From: Sporobolomyces roseus
Taxonomy: Eukaryota > Basidiomycota > Microbotryomycetes > Sporidiobolales > Sporidiobolaceae
Direction: 5' to 3'
DNA length: 64,000 bases
Assembly: GCA_016617785.1 (NCBI GenBank)
Contig: JADILM010000006.1
Location: 1,302,001 to 1,366,000 of the forward strand
Shown here: piece after piece, positions 12,580-23,505 of the stretch
Layout: each line of letters opens with the position of its first letter
Position numbering within the stretch: the stretch's first letter is position 1
Translations under genes and position numbers: made by a program
Notes under the pieces: model-generated
Seen by the model: the letters and a program-made list of their open reading frames with translations, nothing else
What the model was told of the DNA's origin: nothing
The model's database searches: none

Positions 12580-13968
12580 TCAACCAGTTTTCCTCCTCTT
12601 CTTCCTCTCCTTGTCCCTTCCCAAACTCTGACTCTCACTCTCATCCGCACTAGTCATAGCTTTCCTACTTCTCCTCCTGTTACTCCCTCCTCCTCCACTC
12701 TGACTACTCTTTGAAGGCTTGATTCGTTTCTGAGGAGGTGAGGGAGGAGGTCCTCGAAGGAATTTCATCAATTTTTGAGAAACTTTGTCAACTTCTTTCT
12801 CCCAGATCTCTTCCTCTTTCGATAAGGATTGCTCAGTTTCACTCGCTGTGAAGAGAGAAAAAGAGATTGTGAGTCCTGGGAAGAGAGAGAGAGAGAGAGA
12901 GGACAGGGAACAGAAGAGAAGCATTACCGATTTGAGCAAGTTGAGATTTCGTCGATTGACGATTCGAGAGGATTTGAGTAGAGAGTAGTTGCATACGTTC
13001 GACTATTCCCAAAGCTTTCCTCTGTATGCTCGAACTACTTTCCGATCAGTCTCTGCAGACTTCCAACGATCGTACGAAAGAACAAAAGCTCACCTGATTC
13101 TCCCTCGTTTCCTCCCCGACCAATTTCTCCTTGTCCCTCTTCAAACCGTCCCAATTCTTCTCACACTGTACCTGGAACCCCCCAAGTTGATCCTCAGTCA
13201 TCTTGACTGAATCTTCGAGGAAAGTCTTGTCGATCAATAAAGAGGATTTTGAGAGGCATGAGGAATGAGACGTTTGGAACGACTTGAAGTCGGAGGAGAG
13301 GAGCTCGATCGTTTTCGCTAGAAGGTACTTGACAAGGTGAGTAGATCTGTACGAGCATGAGAAAAAACGAGGCAAAAGGAAAGAAGAATGAGAGAAAAAA
13401 AAGGATACTTTTGTGGGTTTTCTCGATGTGATAAAGGTAAGAATCAATCTTGGGTTCAAGGCTGACACCGAATAACCTTTGAGCATCAGCTCTGCGAGAT
13501 GAGGAAGCGGGGGAGAGTAACTTACTTGTTCTTCGGAGTCAAGTAAGGTTGAATCTCTTCCTCTGACTGGATACTCTCTTCATCCCGTCCCTCTAGCAAT
13601 CCCCACTCTCCGTCCTCTTCCCCATTCCCTTCGGATTCACTCGAAAAATAACCTCGAACTTTACTCGAGCGTTTCGAGGTGACTGGGAAAGAGAAACGAG
13701 TACGTTTCGATTCATGTTGCGTTTGTTTCGAAAGAGGAGGAGGAGGTCTCAAACCCGAAGGGACAGAGTGACGTAGTTTCTTTACTTGTACTTGGTGTTG
13801 TGGACGAGGCGGAGGATGAAGGGGAGGTAAAGGATCTGAATTTGAACGTTTGAATCGACGAGCTGGAGCAGAAGAAGGTCCTGCTTGATTCGGAAGTGGA
13901 TTGAGCGGGTCAATTGCACGCTCGTTGAGAGTAGTCAGAGGGAGAGAGAGAGAGAACTGACTAGTCAT
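12580..13968 (-). CDS. Uncharacterised coiled-coil, probably nuclear protein
   Basis: Minus strand exons (in coding order) 13968-13526, 13491-13409, 13317-13094, 13021-12928, 12845-12580; 369 residues. I do not recognise a family. The first 140 residues are disordered (Pro/Ser/Arg-rich, then an acidic patch). The middle, from about residue 150 to 280, is predicted alpha-helical with heptad-like leucines (KTIELLSSDFK, LIDKTFLEDSVKM, KALGIVERMQLLSTQ), and the C-terminus is very basic with nuclear-localisation-like RKKRRK. The layout (disordered head, long helix, basic tail) resembles small kinetochore or meiotic chromosome proteins, but this is only an impression. The intron 2 acceptor (CTTCTAG at 13318-13324) was chosen because it is the only one that restores frame. 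Confidence 0.6.
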
Positions 13969-14170
13969 GGACGGATGAGTTGAATGATGTCAATTGTGAG
14001 GAGAAAGTTGAGCAGAGTACTAGATACGCGTGTCAAGGGATAGCTAGTAGAAGTATAACAGTTCTCTAGAGGTTCCCAAGCAGTTCGAGGTGAAAGTGAG
14101 AGTGAAAGGAATGAAATCAATTTTAAACTCTTCTCTTTTAACTTCTACAGGACTCACTCCTCACTCTGGA

Positions 14171-17100
14171 ATGCCGCCTAAACCACCAGAGAAAGGGACT
14201 AGAGTAATCTCATCATTCTTCAAACCTAAACCTTCTACTACTCAACAAACTGAAATCCTCATCCTCGACTCGGACTCTGAATCAGACTTTAATCCCTCAC
14301 CAGTACCACCAGCTAAACGAGTCAAATTAGAACATACTCCTTCCTCCTCGACACCAGTTCCAGCTTTATTCCAACCAGTAGCCTCCACTTCTCGATCGAT
14401 TGCCGCTCCACTCCCTCCTCCTCCTCCACCTGCAACTCAATCCTACGCTCGACTACGCAAGTTCTCTTATATAGCTCCAGAAGAATCAGATACACCTAGA
14501 GTCGCAAAGGAATTGACTAGAGAGGAACGGGAGAGAAAGGAGCTGTTCGTGAGAAAGCTGGGAACTGGTGCGATGCAATGGAGGAGGAAGTCGAGTTATT
14601 TGGAGGATGATCATTACTTGGCTGCTCGTGAGGAGGAGGAGGAGGAGGAGGAAGAAGAGAGTGCAAGTCAGGATGGAATGGACGAAGATGAAGAAGAGGA
14701 AACACAAACTGTTGCGAAGAAGGGGAAGGGGAAGAAAGATGTGAAAGGGAAAGGGAGAGCCATAGAGGAGGATGAGCAAGATGGAGAGGAAGAGAATGGA
14801 TCGTCGAGATTCTCGAAATTCGCTGCGAAAGGCTCAAGAAGCTCTTCGACTTCAAAGAGTACGACTCCGAATAGTTCCGTCAAGTATACACCACTCGAAC
14901 AACAAGTCATCGCGTTGAAGAAAGCGAACCCTGGAGTCCTTTTGGCAGTTGAAGTAGGATATAAGTACAAATTCTTCGAGGAGGACGCACAAACCGCTTC
15001 GAAAGTTCTCAACATCGCTTGTTTCCCTCAACAACATATGCTCACTTCCTCGATCCCTACGCATCGGATCGAGATTCATACGAGGAGGTTATTGAACGCT
15101 GGACATAAAGTCGGGATCGTTAGACAAATCGAAACTTCAGCGTACGGTTTTCTCCCTCCTATCCCTCCCCTCTCTCTCTCTCTCGCTCCTACTGATCACG
15201 AGAGCGTGTTGAATTAGATTGAAGAAAGTATCTGCGAACAAATCACAACCTTTCACTCGAGCCTTGACGTCCCTCTACACCTCGGCAACGTTCGTCGATG
15301 AACTAGGAGTCGATTCTCTCGGCGCACCAAGTAGTTCTACTGCTACCCTCATTTGTCTCGTCGAAGGGGAAGGGGCGAAGGGAGGAAAGGGAGACAAAGT
15401 TAGGATTGGATTGATTGCCGCGATGCCTAGCACCGGGGAAATAGTTTGGGATGGTACGTTTTCGAGAGTTCGCGAGCTATCAGAGCGTTTGAAAAGAATA
15501 CTGATTATTTTGACGAGTCGTGATACGTAGAGTTTGAGGATGGATTAATGAGATCTGGTACGCTTTTGACTTCTCTACTGTGGTTGAGAAGCTGGGGAAC
15601 TGACTTTCGAGATTGGCTCTCGTAGAGCTCGAAACGAGAATGTTACATCTACAACCGAGCGAACTCTTACTACAGAAGGATCTGTCTCCCGCAACCGAAT
15701 CGATGGTGAAACATCTCGCTGGTCAACACAAGTAAGCGATAAGAGTTCTCTCAGTAACTCGTCCTCGATGTGTTCAACTCAAAACTCTTGTCGTTTGCAG
15801 TGCTGGATCACCAGGTTTCACTTCACGAATCGAACGAATCCCGAAACGACCCAATTCGTCGAAAGCGATTTCGAAGATCACGGAGTTCTACGCAGAGAGC
15901 AAGAAACAGAGGAGGAAAGAAATGAAGAAAGTTCCGAGTGAGATCGTACTGGGAGATACAGATGATGAAGATGGACCTAGTGCTTCACAGAAGACTGAAG
16001 TTGAGGAAGAAGGTGCGTTCCTCCGCTCGTCTAGGCTTTCTTGAACGAAGCGCTTATCCGATGTCGAGGTGAGTACAGCTGAACCGACGAAAGTCTTTGA
16101 CTTGCCAAAGCTAGCTCTCATAGCTCTCTCATCCCTCATCACTCATCTGTCAGCGTTCAACCTCTCCGCCCTCTTCCTCCACACTTCTTCATTCACCTCT
16201 TTCTCCTCCCGCACCTCGATGACGCTCAACGGAAACACAATTTCGAATCTGGAATTGTTGAGGAATAGTACGGACTACAAGGAGGAAGGGAGCTTGATCA
16301 GTGTTTTGGACAAATGCAAGACTAGCATGGGCAAGAGATTGTTGAGGAAATGGATCTCGAAACCTTTGGTGTCAGTCGAGTGAGTTCAGTTACATTTCTC
16401 AGTCACTCGATACGAGCGTAACTGAGAAGGAAACTTGATCTTCACAGCGGCGTCAACGAACGACTAGACGCAATCACGGAGATTCATTCTGCTTCCTCTT
16501 CACTCACTCTCTCGAAACTTCGTGAACTCCTCAAAACCCTTCCCGATCTCGAACGAGGTCTCTCCCGTATCCACTTCGGACGAGCCTCGCCCAACGAGCT
16601 ACTACGAGTTCTCGAAGCCCTCGCCAAAGTCGGTTCAGTATTCGACGAAGTCGATTCTCCGGGAGAAGATCAATCTGGTTCTCGCACTCGAGTTGGTGGT
16701 TCCCTCAAGAGTCAACTCCTCAAACGGATCATCTCTGAACTACCCAAGATTCGACCTATCGTGAAAGGATTGATGGAGCAAGTTAACCAACGTATGGCGA
16801 GAGACGGGAAGAAAGAAGATTTGTTTGAGAATGAGAAAGAATGGCCTGAGTTACAGGAATGCAAGAAGAAGAGGGATGTCAAGGAAGAGGAGATTCAGGA
16901 GGAGTTGAGGAAAGCTAGGAAAGTGTTGAAGAAACCTGCTTTGCAGTTCAAACAGGTCGCGCTGGAGGAATACCTGTACGTTCTCTGTGTTCATTCTCAG
17001 TCTTCTCCTCGTCTGCAAGAACTGAATGGAAACCGAATTGGTACAGACTCGAAGTGAAAGTGTCGGAGAAAAATACAGTGCCTGCTGACTGGCTTCGAAT

Positions 17101-18595
17101 TAATGGTACCAAGACTTATTATCGTTTCAGGTCACCTTCACTACAGAAGAAGATTCAAGAGCTCGAACAAGCGAGAGAGGTGGGTCGAAGTCTCGCGAGT
17201 ATCGTCTCCATGATTCAGAGCTGATGCTCTCTCCTGGCGTTATCCACAGTTATTGGCTGCTGCTGCAAACGCCGCCTATCTCTCTTTCCTCCAGTGAGCA
17301 GATTCTCTAGCAAGCTCTCGATCGTCCTCACCGCTAATCTCGCTGGATACATTCCTACCACAGAGAGGTAGCTTCCCACTACGCCGCTTTCCGATCCACT
17401 ATCACCGCTCTCTCAACTCTCGATTGCCTCTTCTCCCTCGCTCTCGTAGCTCTCTCTTTCAACTACGTCCGACCTACGATCGTCTCCGAAGCAGGAAGAC
17501 TGGATATCACCGATGGAAGACACCCGATCATTGAACAAGTTTCGAGTGAACCTTTCGTCGCGAATTCGATAGAGTTTAAGGATGGGAAAAGGAAACAAAT
17601 GATTTTGACTGGTTTGAACATGGGAGGTGAGCGCGTTCCTTCGTTTGATCGATCGATAGAAGAGCTGATCGATGAGGTCGTCGCCATCACAGGTAAATCG
17701 AGTTTGTCGAAAAGCGTGGCTTTGATCGCGTTGATGGCTCAGGTGAGCGCGGCTGCTCTGTTAGTTTTCACTGGTGGCTGATACTATCCTGGTGCTGCTT
17801 CTCACAGATCGGTTCTTTCGTTCCTGCCGAAGCCTGCACTACGAGTCTCTTTGACGGCATCTACACTCGGTAAGCTCCCTCCAATCTTCACTATCTACGG
17901 TGTCAGACTCATCTCCCTTCTCGCTATAGTATGGGCGCATCTGATTCTCTCGTACGAGGTCGTTCCACGTTCATGGTCGAACTCACGGAAACTTCCGAAA
18001 TTCTCAAACTCGCAACACCACGATCCTTGATCATTCTCGACGAACTCGGTCGAGGTACTTCAACAAACGATGGAGAAGCAATCGCCAGTGCTGTACTCGA
18101 ATGGATCACGACTACTCTCAAGAGTACTACCATTTTCGTCACTCATTATCCAAATCTCGGAGTTCTCGAAAAGGTTCGTTCTCGCTTCTTGACTTCAGCC
18201 TCATACAGACAAGAGCTGAGGGTGCAGAAAGCGTGCAGAAATATCCTGATTCGATCACGACTAATCACATGTCATGTCTCGAAACTGCTCCTCAAGACGA
18301 GAAAACCAAACATCAAGATATCACTTTCCTTTATAAACTTGTGCCTGGGTTGGCTTCGGCTTCTCATGGTCTCAATGTTGCTCGACTGGCGGGATTACCG
18401 GAGAGTGTGTTGGATGTCGCGCTTGAGAAAAGGAAGGAATTGGAGAAAAGTGTGAAAGATAGGGTCGAGAAGAGGAAAAGGGAAAGGTTGGCTGGTCTGC
18501 TTGGGAGGATTGAGGGGCTGTCGAAGGGAAAGTCTATTGGGGAGGGGGAGGGGAAGGACCTAGTTGAGAAGTTGAGGATTGTAGTTGATGCCTAG
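14171..18595 (+). CDS. MSH3: MSH3, DNA mismatch repair protein (MutS beta subunit)
   Basis: Exons 14171-15141, 15218-15453, 15531-15557, 15626-15731, 15801-16012, 16094-16379, 16448-16975, 17047-17179, 17250-17293, 17364-17626, 17693-17742, 17808-17869, 17930-18173, 18239-18595; 1172 residues. Pairs with Msh2 to recognise insertion/deletion loops. A PIP-box-like VISSFFKPK sits near the N-terminus, followed by a disordered acidic linker. The mismatch-binding domain carries [10 protein letters not shown], the Tyr/Lys form typical of Msh3 and unlike the Msh6 FYE form; connector, lever, clamp and ATPase domains follow. Walker B is [12 protein letters not shown] and the trans motif HYPNL is present. 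Walker A reads GLNMGGKSS where the family has GPNMGGKSS, and an intron splits its GG|KS. A start at 14090 is possible, but CTTCTACAG before 14151 looks like an acceptor and the downstream ATG leads straight into the PIP-like motif. Confidence 0.94.
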
Positions 18596-18742
18596 GTGTT
18601 GTCGCTTGAATGTTTGTCGCTTGATGTTTTTATGTTGTTTTTACCCTCTCGCAATTTCGCAATTCGCAAATAGTTCCTACCTGTCTCTCTCTCTCACACG
18701 GTGCAGCTAGATGAGAGATGACAGTGTCTATTCCCCACTCGA

Positions 18743-20262
18743 TTAAGCTGCATTCGCAACAGCGAGTGCATAATCCATCGCCAACCCACTCCAAACGATC
18801 GCGCCCAGATCTCGATTACTCCCAAAGAACTTCCAACAACTCTCTCTCTTGTCCCAATCGACGCCTTTAAGCTGCCATGCCAAATGAGCGGCTGCGCCTC
18901 CGACCGAAACGAGGTAGAATGGGAGACCTTGACCGTTGAGATAGCCGGAGAGGGAGAGGAGGGACACGAAGGATGCTGAGAATGCGGAAAGGATAGGGAG
19001 GGATTGTTGGCCGAATAGGAGAGCGGTCGATTTGACGTTCGCGTGAATGTCATCGGTTTTGTCCTGAGAAGAGATTGATGTTAGCGAGATCAAGGAGAGG
19101 AAGTGCGAGAGAGCGTACCTGATGAGCGTAGATCGTGTCGTAGACTATTGTCCACGCGACACTACCCGCATAGAGAGGTAGAGCTACTGTCCAGTCACAA
19201 ACACCGAGAATCGCTGAACTACCTAGTAAAGCTCCCCAGTTGAACGCGAGACCTGTGAAACTCGATCACAGTACCATCAGCTTCGTCACAATGCGAAATG
19301 AAAGCGGATTGATGTTCACCTAGTACGAATTGAGGCCAATACGTTATCCGTTTCATGAGAGGGTAGAGGACGACTAGCGATAACGATGAAGCTCCTAACG
19401 CGATTCTGAGCAACATTGATTCACCCAATCAGCTCTTCGACGTACGAGTCAGGATGGATATATATAGATGCTACTATATAGATGCTACTATATAGATGCT
19501 ACTCACGAGTACCAATTCAATTGAGTGAGAATCGCTAATCCGACTGACAATTGACCTCCCAGGAAAGTCAACGCCTGCAATGGTTTCACCTCCCCACTAG
19601 CCAGTGGTCTCAACTTCGTTCTCTCTGTTCGATGAAACGCTCCGGTCTCAGCATCCATCCTTTCACGAAGGTAGCTGAGGAGGAGAAAGATAGTGAACGA
19701 ACCGACTTTCTTATCGATATCTCTATCCCACAAATCATTAATAACGCACCCTGCACCTCTCATGACCGCTGCTCCAACTCCAAACAATCCAATATTCCAA
19801 GCCCATTCTGCCGGACTCGCGAGAGAGGAATAAGATGCCATTGTGATTCCCCAAGCTAACACTCTCCCACTCGATCAGCTTCGAATCATGGGAGAGAGGG
19901 ACAGAGGTGGAGAGCTCACCACATGGCCAGAATAACAACCAGGTTCCTATTGGTTTATCGAGTCGAGCGAGGGAGAGATAGGGATGAACCCATTTTAAAG
20001 AGGAAGGTAAATAATTCGCCCAATTCGGGATTGGGGCTTTTGCGAGGGCTAGAGGTTGACCATTAGCAGCTGGTGCTATCTTGGGTGAGCTGATCGGAGG
20101 TGTGGGAGGTGAGGGAGAGGAAGGGAGGAAGTGTCTAGATGTAGATGAGAAGAAAAGTCGGGACGAGGGGAGAGCGAGAGGACGCCGTGCGATGATAGAG
20201 GCACGGTTGAGAGGTATCCGCCTTGCTAGAGGAACGCGTAGGAGAGGCGAGATGAGCGACAT
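18743..20262 (-). CDS. COQ2: COQ2, 4-hydroxybenzoate polyprenyltransferase, mitochondrial
   Basis: Minus strand exons in coding order 20262-19920, 19855-19703, 19624-19507, 19405-19320, 19252-19119, 19063-18743; 384 residues. A UbiA-family membrane enzyme that attaches the polyprenyl chain to 4-hydroxybenzoate in ubiquinone synthesis at the mitochondrial inner membrane. The first Asp-rich motif is [16 protein letters not shown] and the second [13 protein letters not shown], each binding Mg-diphosphate. The N-terminus is rich in Arg/Ser and hydrophobics without acids, as in a mitochondrial presequence. [15 protein letters not shown] and QLNWYS are family blocks. Its stop lies only 147 bp from the MSH3 stop, tail to tail. 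Intron 3 (19406-19506) is lengthened by three copies of a 14-bp repeat. Confidence 0.93.
19461..19502. repeat. Three tandem 14-bp repeats inside COQ2 intron 3
   Basis: Unit TATATAGATGCTAC is repeated three times without mismatch. The array begins four bases inside the intron from the COQ2 donor (minus strand GTGAGTAGC), so it is an intron-length polymorphism candidate. Confidence 0.95.
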
Positions 20263-20531
20263 TTTTCGAGATTTGAAAGTTGAGTGAGGAGTCGAGAAAC
20301 TGAAAATGCAGCACCTCAAATCGCTTTTGGTGGTCTGAAAAGTCTCGACCGCTCGAAACAACAGTCGCAGAATGGAACGACTGAGAAGACCGATCAGAAT
20401 TATACTTTCACAACACAGCTATAAAGCGAGAAAAAAACAATCATGAACCAACGAATCAGTCACCTCCTCCGTCACAGCCGTGTCCCCCTAGCTTCCGCCG
20501 CTCCTGAGACTCACACCCTACTCGTACTACT
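20263..20531. other. Spacer SPC24-COQ2
   Basis: 269 bp between two minus-strand genes; presumably SPC24 3'UTR and COQ2 promoter. No other signal seen. Confidence 0.4.
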
Positions 20532-21434
20532 TCACGCCAGACTCCCCGGAGGAGCTCTACCATCAACGATCCCCCATAAAAAGTTACACCATTGGAAATC
20601 TTGAACGTTCGGATCCAATTCCACCACTCTAGCTTCTGCAGAATGAGCTGAGCCTGTGAACTCGAATCCGACCTTCAGCTCACACTCTTCGTGTACGTAG
20701 GCTGAAGGAATGAGGTGGACCTACGAACTAAGAATTTCTTGTATTTACCATTGTCTTTCGAATCTGGCGGTAGAGGAGTGAATCCGAGATCTCGATACAG
20801 CTTCAATCTCAGCCTGTACACCAAGCTCAATCGACATCAGTCTCTCGTAGAGATAGATACAACGAGTGAGTGAAACGTACACTTCACTATTCAACCCATT
20901 CACTTCGATTTGTTCCGCTTCCTCCTCTTTCAATTCCTCGATCAACCTCCCCAACTCCCCTTGTAGTTCCATCACTTGCTGATCCAGTTCAGAATTGTGT
21001 TTCATAGTGGTCACGGTCGATTGAAACATGTTTTCTAGAACTCTTTGATGCTCTGTCGCGCTTGGTACAGTCGACGATCTAGTTGATGAAGTCAAAGCCG
21101 ACTTGTAATCGAGTGCGATACCTACAGACCACTAGACTTGCATGAGTACGATGCACAGCTGGACGAGAGAAGGCAAGGGAAAGCGTTTACCTCTCAAATC
21201 GTCCCTTGCTCGATCCACCAATTCCTTTGTCCCAACTCTCCAATCTTTGACTCTTTTCTCACAGGACAAAACCCTCTCTACATCGGTGTCGCCTCCATTA
21301 TTCTGATCTTGTTGTTGAAGTTGATCTAGTTCTTCGACTGGAAACAAGTCCAACATGTTTTCGAGGAGATGTCCAAAAGTTTCATCGAAATCTTCGGAAG
21401 AGGGAATCAGAACGGGTTCGAGTTGACTTGACAT
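20532..21434 (-). CDS. SPC24: SPC24, kinetochore NDC80-complex subunit
   Basis: Minus strand exons in coding order 21434-21191, 21121-20881, 20813-20749, 20701-20532; 239 residues. Spc24 dimerises with Spc25 and anchors the Ndc80/Nuf2 rod to the inner kinetochore. A long acidic coiled coil (about residues 90-160, ELDQQVMELQGELGRLIEEL) leads into a compact C-terminal globular domain. There, LRLKLYRDLGF is the conserved entry helix and ARVVELDPNVQDFQWCNFLW matches the family's final strand and FFYANYFW-like helix. The domain emerges only when the last two small introns are removed. The family call rests on this C-terminal pattern and the coiled-coil layout, so it is good but not certain. It is divergent from the ERI1-like gene with a 234-bp shared promoter region. 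Confidence 0.82.
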
Positions 21435-21668
21435 GACTAATTGAGTATTCACTGGGATTAGTAGAGAAGAGAGAGAGGGAGAGTCATGTTGAACGAACCA
21501 GAGAAAGAGCGAATGAGAATAGGGAGAAGGGTTGACGCCTATCAGGTGAGTTTGTACTGGTTATCTACGCGTCTCCGTAGTGATCTAAGGTGGTTCAGAG
21601 TTGTTGAAGTGATTGAATAAAGATCAACATTTGTTTTCATCCTCTCACTCTGACCAGACTTCGATGGA

Positions 21669-22968
21669 ATGTCCCTGACAGTCTCTGAACTCCGCGATCA
21701 GCTCTCATCCCTCTCACTCGATACACGCGGGAATAAACAAACTCTTAAATCTCGACTAGCCAAACACAATAAATCATCAACTTCACCTTCGAGATCAGCC
21801 ACACCTCCACCGATAGACAATGGGAGGAGGCCACAGGGTCAGGAGTATGATAGTTATCTAGTGTTTGATGTCGAGGCTACTTGTGAGAGATTGGATGGAG
21901 TGCCCAGATTGGCTTTCGCGTTAGTTCCCACTCTCACTGATAAACGTTCTAGGTGAAAGACTGATATGTGATAGAAGCGACTGACAGCTATCCGAACGAG
22001 ATCATTGAATGGCCTGTCATTCTACTTCAATGGCGTCAAATTCCCTCAACTTCTACTTCGCATTCAGATCCAACCACCTCAAGAGACACGGAAGAAAGTA
22101 TAGAAGAAGGTGGAGAATGGCGATTGGAGAAAGTAGCAGAGTTTCATTCCTACGTCAAACCGACTTGGAATCCGATACTTTCGCAATTTTGCACTGAATT
22201 GACTGGAATCACTCAAGTACGTCTTCTTCTCCTCCTCTCGTTCGCTTCTTGCTGCGCAACTGATAGCTACGCGTATATGCGAATAGGACGAGATTGACTC
22301 TGCACCTACATTCCCGAGACTGCTGAGAACGTTCAAGAAAGATTTCATTATTCCTTACGAACTATTCACTCCTACGAACAAGACGATTTGGGTGACCGAC
22401 GGACCCTGGGGTACGCCCTACATTCCTCCTTGATCTCTCGTCTGAAAGCGGCCGAGACTGATTCTGAGATGATCGAGGACATACAGACCTTCGAGATTTC
22501 ATAGCGAAATCCTGTTACCTCTCAAAGACTCGTCGACCCGATTTCCTTTGTGGTCCGATAATCGACCTAAAACTCACCGTCTCCCACTTCTTCTCGACTC
22601 TCAAACGTCGTTCCCCATCTCCTCCTTCCTCTCCCTCCCCTCTTCCTCCACCTTATAACCCAAATTCGTCCACCCTGAAACCTCCTCCAAACCTCTCGAT
22701 CCCTTGTGTTCTCTCGGCCCTAACCCTCCCTCCATTCGAAGGACGCCTTCATTCTGGATTATCGGACGCGAGGAATTTGAGTAGGATCGTGGTGGATTTA
22801 GCGAGTAGGGGTGTAGGGTTGGAAGGGAATAGGACGGTACCGGATGGAGGGAAGGAAGGAAAGGAGAGGAGGTGGGGTTGGATGGATAGGGATGGGAAAG
22901 TGAAATGGGAACAACACAAGGCGTATGAAATGAGGAGGTTGGGAAGGGAGAATGAGAAATTACGCTGA
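21669..22968 (+). CDS. ERI1: ERI1-like 3'-5' exonuclease with N-terminal SAP domain
   Basis: Exons 21669-21919, 21988-22216, 22287-22410, 22487-22968; 361 residues. DEDDh exonuclease of the ERI1 (3'hExo/Eri-1) group, which trims 3' overhangs of small RNAs, histone mRNA and 5.8S rRNA; in fission yeast Eri1 limits RNAi heterochromatin. The first 40 residues (TVSELRDQLSSLSLDTRGNK) form a SAP motif, used for RNA binding in ERI1. Catalytic residues are visible: D and E in VFDVEATCE, D in WVTDGPWD, and H and D in HSGLSDARNLSRI. NEIIEWPVILLQW and ELTGITQDEID are family blocks. Intron 1 acceptor CTGACAG was chosen because it alone keeps YPNEIIEWP in frame. A long Pro/Ser insert (about residues 255-290) interrupts the domain. 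Histone mRNA or RNAi roles are inference. Confidence 0.88.
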
Positions 22969-23505
22969 GGAGGAACGATGGATCTCGGAAAGCCTTCCGG
23001 GGCAGAGCTCACTCTCGGTGTGAGATGTATAGGATGGGACTGTGAGGTTGTCACATAACGTGTTGTTGTACACTTGTCAAGGTTTACTTCTCATTTTTCG
23101 CAATTCTCTGCCTTGGAGACTTTCACTTACTCACGTGACGCTTGAACATTCGCAGTGCTCGCGCGCTGGCTCAGGCCAGGCTCAGCTCAGATCGCCTTTT
23201 CAAACATTCGGAGTGGTTTCGCTCGAATCCGGTGATGTTTCTCCTCGCTCCCAAATAATTCGCATCAAGGACTGTTTTCACATGCTCCCGGCACAGTCTC
23301 GTCTCACTCCGGTTCCGTTCATCTGAAGGCCTCTGAGCTTCTATCGCTTCTGGAACCCTTTGAATACTTCAAAAAGACCTCTTAGCCGGAATTCGCTCGA
23401 GTCCGACCCAAGCACTCTTCCTTGCCTTTGTTCGCTTCTACTGCTTCTTCTGTTCTCTTAGCTCTCTGTACCTACCAAGGAGAAGAAAGGAAGTCAACTC
23501 CAAAG
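22969..23505. other. Intergenic region ERI1-DUF6533 gene A
   Basis: About 540 bp. Contains a palindromic E-box-like CACGTG at 23132-23137 and a GC-rich patch (GCTCGCGCGCTGGCTC) at about 23157-23172. No gene seen; probably the promoter of the membrane-protein gene. Confidence 0.45.

Noticed and set aside
16051..16093. Possible 18-nt in-frame microexon in MSH3 (before VFDLPKL)
   Set aside because: It would leave a second intron of about 25-30 nt, too short for this genome; a single 81-nt intron explains the region.
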